From contig JAFPZK010000020.1 in assembly GCA_017417315.1 (NCBI GenBank), forward strand, positions 1 through 34,198: a stretch of 34,198 nt of DNA. Direction: 5' to 3'. The notes beneath the pieces are model-generated. The model made no database searches. It saw only the letters and a list, made by a program, of their open reading frames with translations, and was not told where the DNA came from. Origin of the DNA: Bacteroidales bacterium. Lineage in GTDB: Bacteria > Bacteroidota > Bacteroidia > Bacteroidales > UBA3824. Position numbers and translations under genes: made by a program. This document shows, in pieces, positions 18,012 to 24,580 of the stretch (positions are counted from its first letter, which is position 1; the number at the start of each line of letters is the position of its first letter).

Positions 18012-18352
18012 CGGTTATAATTTCACTTTTGGAAGAGTTTGAAAGAAATTTCAAACGCCTTGCAAAAAAGTATCGTTCTTTGGGCGAAGATTTTGTTGCT
18101 TTTAAGCGTAGTTTGGAAGAAAATCCTATGCAAGGAGATGATTTGGGAGGGAATGTCCGCAAAGTTCGTATGGCGATAACATCAAAAGGCAAAGGAAAAT
18201 CTGGTGGCGCACGTGTCATTACTTTTACTGCGAAAATTCAAGATGACGGCTCTTTGAAAATCACATTATTATCCATTTATGACAAAAATGAAATTGAAAA
18301 TGTATCTGACACTTACATCAAATGGTTAGTTCAACAAATTCGCACTAAATAA
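18008..18352 (+). CDS. RelE/ParE-superfamily toxin
   Basis: The 114-residue product has the RelE/HigB-like layout. Two N-terminal helices (FERNFKRLAKKYRSLGEDFV) come first. A beta-sheet with basic residues follows (RKVRMAITSKGKGKSGGARV, then ITFTAKI and LKITLLSIYDKNE) and a final helix closes the protein. RelE-type toxins are mostly ribosome-dependent mRNA interferases, while ParE relatives poison gyrase; sequence alone does not decide. It overlaps the antitoxin gene by 4 nt and is followed after 12 nt by the DnaB-like gene, so all three are probably one transcript. Confidence 0.85.
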   Translation: MTVIISLLEEFERNFKRLAKKYRSLGEDFVAFKRSLEENPMQGDDLGGNVRKVRMAITSKGKGKSGGARVITFTAKIQDDGSLKITLLSIYDKNEIENVSDTYIKWLVQQIRTK

Positions 18353-18364
18353 ATCGCGATAAAA

Positions 18365-19270
18365 ATGGAAAAAATATTTGAATTTGTATTAAAAACAGTT
18401 GAAAATAATTCTAAAAGAACAGATGTTTTTAGTGGAATACCTTCCGGCTTTATTTCATTGGATAAAGTTACTTTGGGATGGCAAAAATCTAATTTGATAG
18501 TTATTGCTTCTCGACCGTCAATGGGTAAAACAAGTTTTACGTTATCTATGGTGAGAAATATGATTGTTGATTTTAAAACCCCTGTATTGTATTTTACTCT
18601 TGAAATGAATGAAACACAATTAATTACTAAACTTTTGTGTATACAAACTGAATTGCCTCATGAAAAAATATCAATTGGTAAATTGGAAGATTGGGAATGG
18701 ACTCAACTTGATTCAAAATGTAAAGAATTACAAGATTCACCTTTGTTTGTGCAAGCAAAATTTAGAGAATTACAAGATATAAGAAAAGAGTGTTGCGATT
18801 TCGTTGAAAAACATAAAGACGGGATAATTTTTATTGACAATTTGCAACAAATTATCAATTCATCGAAAACTTATGTAACTCGCGACCATGAAGATGGAGA
18901 TATTGTCAGAGAATTAAAGGCATTGGCAAAAGAACTTGATGTACCAATAATCATAACATCGTCATTAAACAGAGATGCGGAAAGACGAGGTGGTGATATG
19001 CGTCCAAAATTAAGTGATATGAAGGATACTGGTGAGATTGAAAATGTTGCTGATGTTGTTTGTTTAATTCATAGACCTGAATATTATGGAATTATGTATG
19101 ATGAGGAAGGTAATTCTACTATGGGATTGGGACAAGTTATTTTGGCAAAAAATCGTAATGGTTCTATTTGTGATGTAAATTTACGTTTTCGACAAGAGTT
19201 TGCAAGATTTGAAGAATGGGATAGCATCATTGGTTTATTGGAGATACCATCATTAATCATTAACGAATAA
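18365..19270 (+). CDS. Stand-alone DnaB C-terminal (RecA-like) ATPase
   Basis: The 301-residue protein matches only the C-terminal motor domain of replicative helicase DnaB. Walker A is SRPSMGKT (49-56), then YFTLEMN, Walker B IIFIDNLQ (154-161), ITSSLNRDAERR (197-208), PKLSDMKDTGEIENVADVV and the terminal IHRPEYYG (235-242). The N-terminal domain that binds primase and shapes the hexamer (about 150 residues) is missing, and the start ATG lies well placed after the toxin gene, so this is not an annotation artefact. It is unlikely to be the main chromosomal helicase. A role in a mobile or defence module, or interference with replication, is an inference from its position behind a toxin-antitoxin pair. 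Confidence 0.85.
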   Translation: MEKIFEFVLKTVENNSKRTDVFSGIPSGFISLDKVTLGWQKSNLIVIASRPSMGKTSFTLSMVRNMIVDFKTPVLYFTLEMNETQLITKLLCIQTELPHEKISIGKLEDWEWTQLDSKCKELQDSPLFVQAKFRELQDIRKECCDFVEKHKDGIIFIDNLQQIINSSKTYVTRDHEDGDIVRELKALAKELDVPIIITSSLNRDAERRGGDMRPKLSDMKDTGEIENVADVVCLIHRPEYYGIMYDEEGNSTMGLGQVILAKNRNGSICDVNLRFRQEFARFEEWDSIIGLLEIPSLIINE

Positions 19271-19285
19271 ATATCACACAAAAAA

Positions 19286-19317
19286 CCTCCGCCTGAAATT
19301 CTTTTTCAAGCGGAGAG
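19286..19317. terminator. Terminator hairpin, third copy of the repeated core
   Basis: The core 19287-19315 is the same 29-nt hairpin as at 14475-14503 and 16880-16908, with one substitution in the loop. Its arms CCTCCGC / GCGGAG-AGG are followed by GGGGTT instead of T6 on the plus strand, while an A run before it gives T5 on the minus strand. It therefore works best as the terminator of paralogue B. Confidence 0.7.
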
Positions 19318-19320
19318 GGG

Positions 19321-20025
19321 TTACAATATTTCCATCTTAAAACCCCAATTTCCATCGGGAAATTTTTTGGTCTCGATGATACATTCTATCGAATCGGTCT
19401 GTGGATTTTTAAGTTTGTAAACTCGGTCGGGAGTGTCTTTTTTGTTTTCTCTATCAACGATGTCTATGAAATGCTGCCATGTGAATACGTCAAACTTAGT
19501 GTAAGAAAATGATATAGTCATCAACGTGTCGTCCAAATGCTTGGTGTATTTAGGAAGAATATCATCAGGTTTGTGCGCCCATGTATAGAACCACCAAAAG
19601 TATTCCGGTGTGTTTTCCATATATTTTACCCGATAACATTCAAAATCATCAAAGTACAATTGTCCACCATCCGAGTGGAAATCCATCTTGTGCTTATGTA
19701 AATCTATACGATTGTCAAGTGTATACTTCCATGTACTTGAATCCTGAAAAAACGCTAATATTTTTTTCAGATTGTGTTTTTCGGTGTCAACTGCCTCACG
19801 ATAGCAACGTGCGTAACAATACCCGCCGTAAACCTCGCCATTGGATCTCGAATATGGCTCAATTTCTATCTCGCCATGATACATTCTGAAACCGTCAAAC
19901 TTCTTGGACAGGATATTTACGATAATTATTAATACACATAGTGCCACAAACGATAAAAATACCGTTTGGCAGCCCCAAAGCCATGGGGAACGCTGTTTGA
20001 GTGGGGGACGTGATGAATTTGTCAT
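19321..20025 (-). CDS. Single-pass membrane protein of unknown function (paralogue B)
   Basis: The 234-residue product is the sister of the protein at 16914-17651. It has the same basic start (RPPLKQRSPWLWG), the same membrane segment (about 18-37) and an almost identical C-terminus (NPQTDSIECIIETKKFP). Residues about 55-170 have diverged and are rich in Tyr, Trp and His (EYFWWFYTWAHKPDD). No known family is recognised. It begins 6 nt downstream of the 326-aa gene and shares its promoter, so the two probably act together. Confidence 0.8.
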   Translation of the reverse strand: MTNSSRPPLKQRSPWLWGCQTVFLSFVALCVLIIIVNILSKKFDGFRMYHGEIEIEPYSRSNGEVYGGYCYARCYREAVDTEKHNLKKILAFFQDSSTWKYTLDNRIDLHKHKMDFHSDGGQLYFDDFECYRVKYMENTPEYFWWFYTWAHKPDDILPKYTKHLDDTLMTISFSYTKFDVFTWQHFIDIVDRENKKDTPDRVYKLKNPQTDSIECIIETKKFPDGNWGFKMEIL

Positions 20026-20031
20026 GGTTTA

Positions 20032-21012
20032 TTAATATTTATTGATGTTTATAATGTCTGAATGTTTGTAGATTATCTCTGTCACGAATGGGTGACATCC
20101 GAAACAATTTTGGAGTACATAGAACGCTGGTAAGCTTTGAGTTAGTATTTTTTTATTTGCAATGCCTTTGATGTCATCTTTGTCTGCACAATATGTATCA
20201 CGTATGAACATTTTGGTATTGACAAGATAATTTACCGCGTTCATTCTGAAAATTTCCAATTCAACTTCTATCTGTTGTGTTCCACCCATCAGTCCGTAAT
20301 AATCGAACTCTTTGATTTCAGAAAGAACACTGAAGTCGGGATTAGTTTTTTCGGTAATTGTGAAATATTTATCAAGACTCTTGTCTGCATTGTTAGCAAT
20401 GAAATTGCCAACCGCTTTCAAATACGTGCGCCAATATGCCTTGAAAGTTGGATTAATGTTAAGGTCAGTAGAGAGATGGTGGTTCTCATCAAATGTGAGT
20501 TTCTTCTTCTTACCCATATAGAAGTTGGTAATTACTTCATCTGCTAATCCGTCCCTATTGGACAAAACATTTCTGACACCAGTAACAGGAGTTGATTCGT
20601 AAATGTCCTCACAATTTGACTGCCCACTGTAGTATAAGTTCTCTACTCTCTGTTTTTCCAAAAAGTTGAGCCCATCGACTTCAGCTAATTGTGCGGGTGT
20701 CAGTCGTCGTGATTCTGCTTTTTGCATATTTCCCCATTTCTGAGTTCCTTTGTATACCAATTTGTACGAGGGATCAACATCTTCGGTATCTCCGTTATGA
20801 GGCGGAAGTTGTTTTCTCTCATCATCATTTGATAACTTTTCAACGATTTTTACGAGTCCACAAAGTCCCGCTCCAGCCGCAGCACCGCCAGCTAAAACTT
20901 TAACGACATCTTGACCTGTTTTCACTTTGTCAGACAATCCTTGCAAAAGCAAATTAGCGAAGGCTGACCAACCAATGTATGCAATCCATGAACTGCTATT
21001 ATTTTTTCTCAT
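20032..21012 (-). CDS. Unrecognised 326-aa protein with glycine-rich hydrophobic N-terminus
   Basis: I do not recognise a family. Residues 9-25 (WIAYIGWSAFANLLLQG) and 37-57 (VLAGGAAAGAGLCGLVKIV inside) are hydrophobic. The second has small-residue spacing like a glycine zipper, suggesting membrane association. A charged linker (about 60-100) leads to RRLTPAQ (102-108) and a largely helical C-terminal part with several Cys. The N-terminal 125 residues show a loose resemblance to the N-terminal extension of the PtuA-like ATPase at 28500 (same order: N/S-rich start, W, hydrophobic stretch, KV, Gly-rich stretch, RLTxxQ, VEN/VED). It is the first gene of an operon with paralogue B, with a -7 box at 21062-21069. 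Confidence 0.75.
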   Translation of the reverse strand: MRKNNSSSWIAYIGWSAFANLLLQGLSDKVKTGQDVVKVLAGGAAAGAGLCGLVKIVEKLSNDDERKQLPPHNGDTEDVDPSYKLVYKGTQKWGNMQKAESRRLTPAQLAEVDGLNFLEKQRVENLYYSGQSNCEDIYESTPVTGVRNVLSNRDGLADEVITNFYMGKKKKLTFDENHHLSTDLNINPTFKAYWRTYLKAVGNFIANNADKSLDKYFTITEKTNPDFSVLSEIKEFDYYGLMGGTQQIEVELEIFRMNAVNYLVNTKMFIRDTYCADKDDIKGIANKKILTQSLPAFYVLQNCFGCHPFVTEIIYKHSDIININKY

Positions 21013-21061
21013 TTTTTTATTACTTTAAAATTTCTAAGGTCAATCACTATGATTGACGGTG

Positions 21062-21069
21062 CAAAGTTA
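21062..21069 (-). promoter_or_regulatory. Promoter -7 box of the 326-aa gene operon
   Basis: The minus strand reads TAACTTTG followed by CACCG, 49 bp upstream of the ATG at 21012. Its upstream side runs straight into the 11-bp repeats at 21085-21139. Confidence 0.7.
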
Positions 21070-21084
21070 CATTAATGTCAAGCA

Positions 21085-21139
21085 AATTATCCCGTAATTA
21101 TCCCGTCAATATCCCGTAATTATCCCGTTAATATCCCGT
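21085..21139. repeat. Five 11-bp direct repeats with TATCCCGT core
   Basis: TATCCCGT occurs at 21088, 21099, 21110, 21121 and 21132, exactly 11 bp apart. The full units alternate between AATTATCCCGT and (C/T)AATATCCCGT. The array begins 16 bp upstream of the -7 box of the 326-aa gene and runs over the stop codon (21128-21130) of the 371-aa gene. Spacing of one DNA turn and position over the -33 region suggest a protein-binding operator or iteron-like array. Confidence 0.85.
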
Positions 21140-22243
21140 AAGAGGCAAATATTCATCAAGTTTCTTCTCTAATTGCTCGGCACGTGTGTCCTTATTGCCC
21201 TCATTACCTCCCAATTTGAGAGAAATACTATTGCCTTTCCCCTTTCCCTTGCCTTTGATAAATACTTTTTGAAAGATTTCTTCTATATTGTCGTTGCTTG
21301 AATATTGTTTAATTCTCTTGAAAAAACTTATATGAGCAATTTTGTTTGTTTCAAAGTATGTTACTTTTTTATCTTCGGGCAATCCCTTATCAAATAAATT
21401 AAATAGATTTGCGGTGTAATATCCTTTGTCAATGACAAATTGGAGAAGTTCGCTCATCTTTTCGAAAGATGTATGGTCTTTGATTGTTACAAGTAATTTG
21501 TTGCTCGAAGTTTCGGCTTCTTGTGGACATTCTTCATAGTTTATATCAATATAATCGGGTTCTTTTTTACCAATTGTGGTGAACATAAAATCTTGAAACT
21601 GTTTTTGTCCGATAATGTTATTCAATAGTTCTTCGATTTCTTTTGTATGGTTGTTGGCTTCATTTATGTCTATTATTGAGCAATAATAGTCAAGTTTGTT
21701 GCATAATTCTTGCAAATCTTCTTCCGGCTTTTCGATTAATTTCGATATTATTTGCACATCATAGATAACTTCTATTGAATTGATTTTCATTTGATAAAGC
21801 AAAATGTCATTAATGCGCATCAAAATTCCGCTTTTACAGAAAAAGGTGTTGATTTGCTTTTTTCCGTCTTTGCTTAATCGTCTTACCAACGTTCTAAAAG
21901 ACTGAAAATAATTTTCATTTTTCAACGCTTCATTTATTTCGTCGATGGTGAGTTCATCGACATATTCTTTCATTATTCTGATAAGTTCTTTTTGTGCATA
22001 CTGAGGTAAATGATGAAATTTTTTGAAAAATTCAGTTTCACCAACTATCGCATAACCATTTGTGTCGCACTTTTTATAATTATTTTTATTTATGATTTTT
22101 TTTGATAGCAAATATCGAAATGCCCTTACTACATGAAGCCTTTTTTGGTCTGTGGGTTCAGTGCAGTCGAGTAACAAGGCACAAACAAAAAGTGCAACCC
22201 CCTTGTTGTCGCATATTAATTCCTTTTCAATGTTATCTTCCAT
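21128..22243 (-). CDS. Unrecognised 371-aa protein
   Basis: No family is recognised. The product is soluble and largely helical. Residues about 10-30 (NKGVALFVCALLLDCTEPTD) are moderately hydrophobic, the centre is rich in Glu, Asn and Ile, and near the C-terminus a flexible KGKGKGKGNSIS linker (about 332-343) precedes a charged helix (RAEQLEKKLDEYL). The gene follows the dnaK terminator by about 20 nt and has no clear promoter of its own, apart from an imperfect TACAATTTG with one extra base. Its 3' end enters the 11-bp repeat array, so its protein could be the factor that binds there, which is only a guess from position. Confidence 0.7.
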   Translation of the reverse strand: MEDNIEKELICDNKGVALFVCALLLDCTEPTDQKRLHVVRAFRYLLSKKIINKNNYKKCDTNGYAIVGETEFFKKFHHLPQYAQKELIRIMKEYVDELTIDEINEALKNENYFQSFRTLVRRLSKDGKKQINTFFCKSGILMRINDILLYQMKINSIEVIYDVQIISKLIEKPEEDLQELCNKLDYYCSIIDINEANNHTKEIEELLNNIIGQKQFQDFMFTTIGKKEPDYIDINYEECPQEAETSSNKLLVTIKDHTSFEKMSELLQFVIDKGYYTANLFNLFDKGLPEDKKVTYFETNKIAHISFFKRIKQYSSNDNIEEIFQKVFIKGKGKGKGNSISLKLGGNEGNKDTRAEQLEKKLDEYLPLTGY

Positions 22244-22263
22244 TTTTGGTTTTTGTTAAAAAA

Positions 22264-22297
22264 AAACGGACAAATTGTATTTATAATCTGTCCGTTT
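22264..22297 (-). terminator. Intrinsic terminator of dnaK
   Basis: On the minus strand a 9-bp perfect stem AAACGGACA / TGTCCGTTT with a 16-nt loop is followed by a T run. It lies between dnaK and the 371-aa gene. A second small inverted repeat, CAGCC-TAC-GGCTG, sits at 22325-22337 directly after the dnaK stop codon. Confidence 0.8.
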
Positions 22298-22337
22298 CTT
22301 TTGTGGTAAATGTAAATTTTAATTCAGCCTACGGCTG

Positions 22338-24260
22338 CTATTTTACTTCTTCATAATCAACATCAGTAACGTTGTCGCCGTTGTTGCCGGCATTGTTGTT
22401 ATTGTTCTGTTGAGCATTGTTTTGAGGACCAGCCTGAGGACCTTGTTGTGCCTGACCTGCGCCCGCATTGTACATCTCCTGACTTGCTGCTTGGAAAACA
22501 GTGTTCAATTTTGCCGATGCCGCATCAATTGCAGGAATGTCCTGACGTTTGTGAGCGTCTTTCAACTCGTTCAAAGCCTGCTCTATCGGGGCTTTCTTTT
22601 CTGCCGGAATCTTGTCGCCGTATTCTTTCAACGCTTTTTCAGTCTGGAAAATCAAACTGTCTGCCTGATTGATTTTCTCGATTTTCTCTTTCTCGGCTTT
22701 GTCGGCAGCCTCGTTGGCTTTTGCCTCGTTTTTCATTCTCTCGATTTCGTCTTGTGAAAGTCCTGACGAAGCCTCAATCCTGATATTCTGACTCTTGCCC
22801 GTTGCTTTATCTTTTGCTGAAACGTTCAAAATACCGTTTGCGTCGATGTCGAATGTAACTTCGATTTGCGGAACGTTTCTCGGTGCTGGTGGCAAACCGT
22901 CCAAGTGGAACTTGCCTAACGTCTTGTTGTCTTTTGCCATAGAACGCTCGCCCTGCAAAACGTGAATCTCTACTGACGGCTGGTTGTCAACGGCTGTGGT
23001 GAAAGTTTCTGTCTTTTTGCACGGAATCGTAGTGTTAGACTCAATAAGTTTTGTCATAACGCCGCCCATGGTTTCGATACCCAAAGAAAGCGGTGTAACG
23101 TCCAACAATACAACGTCTTTAACATCACCCGTCAAAACGCCGCCCTGAATTGAAGCACCTACTGCTACAACTTCGTCCGGGTTAACACCTTTTGAAGGTT
23201 TCTTGCCGAAGAACTGCTCAACTTCCGCCTGAACAGCCGGAATACGTGATGAACCGCCGACAAGGATAACTTCGTTAATGTCAGAAGGTTGCATTCCTGC
23301 ATCTTGCAAAGCCTGACGGCAGGGAGCAATACAAGCCTTAATCAAATGGTCGCACAACTGCTCGAATTTAGAACGTGTCAAAGTCAAAACCAAGTGCTTC
23401 GGAACACCGTCAACAGGCATAATGTAAGGCAAGTTGATTTCTGTTGAAGACGATGACGAAAGTTCGATTTTTGCTTTTTCAGCAGCCTCTTTCAAACGTT
23501 GAAGTGCCATTGCATCTTTTCTGAGGTCAACGCCGTTTTCTTTCTGGAACTCGTCAGCCATCCAGTTGATGATTTCTTGGTCGAAATCGTCGCCGCCGAG
23601 GTGAGTATCGCCGTTAGTTGATTTAACCTCGAAAATACCGTCGCCGAGTTCGAGGATTGAAATATCGAATGTACCGCCGCCTAAGTCGAATACGGCGATT
23701 TTCATATCTTTTCCGCCTTTGTCAAGACCGTAAGCCAAAGCCGCAGCGGTAGGTTCGTTGACGATACGGCGAACTTTCAAGCCCGCAATTTCGCCCGCCT
23801 CTTTCGTAGCCTGACGCTGAGAGTCAGAGAAATATGCCGGAACGGTGATAACGGCTTCCGTAACTTCCTGACCGAGATAGTCTTCGGCAGTTTTTTTCAT
23901 TTTTTGAAGTATCATTGCCGAAATTTCCTGCGGAGTGTACTGACGGTCGTTAATCAAAACTCTCGGAGTATTGTTGTCGCCGCGTACAACTTTATAAGGT
24001 ACTCTTTCAACTTCTTTTGTAACTTGGTCGAAAGTCTCGCCCATAAAACGTTTGATAGAATAAACGGTGTTGTGCGGGTTAGTGATAGCCTGACGTTTAG
24101 CCGGATCGCCGACTTTTCTTTCACCGTTATCCAAGAACGCTACGATTGAAGGAGTAGTTCTTTTACCTTCCGAGTTAGCGATTACAACGGGTTCGTTACC
24201 TTCCATGACCGAAACGCACGAGTTTGTGGTTCCTAAGTCGATACCAATTATTTTTGACAT
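22338..24260 (-). CDS. dnaK: Chaperone DnaK (Hsp70)
   Basis: DnaK is the cytoplasmic Hsp70 chaperone, working with DnaJ and GrpE in ATP-driven protein folding. The 640-residue length is normal. The nucleotide-binding domain shows [63 protein letters not shown] and [14 protein letters not shown]. The substrate domain follows ([14 protein letters not shown]), then a lid and an Asn/Gln-rich tail ending DVDYEEVK. No grpE or dnaJ is adjacent. It lacks a housekeeping -7 box upstream; instead a possible sigma-54 element (24313-24328) and a palindrome cluster (24420-24495) are present. Confidence 0.98.
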   Translation of the reverse strand: MSKIIGIDLGTTNSCVSVMEGNEPVVIANSEGKRTTPSIVAFLDNGERKVGDPAKRQAITNPHNTVYSIKRFMGETFDQVTKEVERVPYKVVRGDNNTPRVLINDRQYTPQEISAMILQKMKKTAEDYLGQEVTEAVITVPAYFSDSQRQATKEAGEIAGLKVRRIVNEPTAAALAYGLDKGGKDMKIAVFDLGGGTFDISILELGDGIFEVKSTNGDTHLGGDDFDQEIINWMADEFQKENGVDLRKDAMALQRLKEAAEKAKIELSSSSSTEINLPYIMPVDGVPKHLVLTLTRSKFEQLCDHLIKACIAPCRQALQDAGMQPSDINEVILVGGSSRIPAVQAEVEQFFGKKPSKGVNPDEVVAVGASIQGGVLTGDVKDVVLLDVTPLSLGIETMGGVMTKLIESNTTIPCKKTETFTTAVDNQPSVEIHVLQGERSMAKDNKTLGKFHLDGLPPAPRNVPQIEVTFDIDANGILNVSAKDKATGKSQNIRIEASSGLSQDEIERMKNEAKANEAADKAEKEKIEKINQADSLIFQTEKALKEYGDKIPAEKKAPIEQALNELKDAHKRQDIPAIDAASAKLNTVFQAASQEMYNAGAGQAQQGPQAGPQNNAQQNNNNNAGNNGDNVTDVDYEEVK

Positions 24261-24312
24261 ATCTTTTAAAGTTTTTAAATTGTTTTCTAAAAATGTTTAC
24301 GCCCTATCTTTT

Positions 24313-24328
24313 ACAATCATTATGCCGA
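24313..24328 (-). promoter_or_regulatory. Possible sigma-54-type promoter element of dnaK
   Basis: The minus strand reads TCGGCATAATGATTGT. GGCA and TTG have exactly the spacing of the -24/-12 consensus (TGGCAC-N5-TTGC), with deviations at the flanking T and at the -12 C. It lies about 55-70 bp upstream of the dnaK ATG. The rest of 24261-24580 has no TAnnTTTG box facing dnaK. The match is imperfect, so this is tentative. Confidence 0.35.
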
Positions 24329-24419
24329 GTTTTTCGATATTTTTTTACTTTTCTATGCTAACTGATTGATAATAAAATAGTTGAAAATTTGGCACGGATT
24401 TGACGGTAAAAAAGCCTTC

Positions 24420-24495
24420 TGACAAACTGTCATAAAAAAACTGCAATGTCAGTTTTTTGGTGTGTGACAAAATGTCAGAACTGACAAAGTTGCAG
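24420..24495. promoter_or_regulatory. Cluster of TGACA/TGTCA palindromes between dnaK and the defence operon
   Basis: Two palindromes, TGACA-N3-TGTCA, lie at 24420-24432 and 24465-24477, with centres 45 bp apart. Extra half-sites are at 24447-24451 and 24482-24486, forming TGTCAG-AA-CTGACA at 24473-24486. CTGCAA (24441) and TTGCAG (24490) flank the second half as an inverted repeat. The cluster is about 100-165 bp upstream of the candidate dnaK -24 box and 60-130 bp upstream of the defence-operon promoter. It looks like a binding region for a dimeric regulator. Confidence 0.7.
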
Positions 24496-24527
24496 AAAAA
24501 GGCTTTACTCTATATTGTAAAAAAAGT

Positions 24528-24559
24528 TTTGTTGTATTAGATTAAAATATTTAATTTTG
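24528..24559 (+). promoter_or_regulatory. Promoter of the R-M/Septu-like operon
   Basis: The -33 box TTTG (24528-24531) and the -7 box TAATTTTG (24552-24559) are spaced by 20 bp, an ideal Bacteroidetes promoter, with the -7 box 21 bp before the ATG at 24581. Confidence 0.8.
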
Positions 24560-24580
24560 CCTTTGTAAGAATTTTGTGCA

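Noticed and set aside
21085..21139. Tandem repeats considered as a CRISPR array
   Set aside because: Units are 11 bp with no unique spacers between them and there are no cas genes nearby.
24389..24404. Plus-strand TTGGCACGGATTTGAC considered as a sigma-54 promoter for the defence operon
   Set aside because: The gap between GGCAC and TTG is one base too short for the strict -24/-12 spacing, the -12 C is missing, and the palindromes lie downstream of it. The operon also has an ideal TTTG/TAATTTTG promoter nearer the gene.
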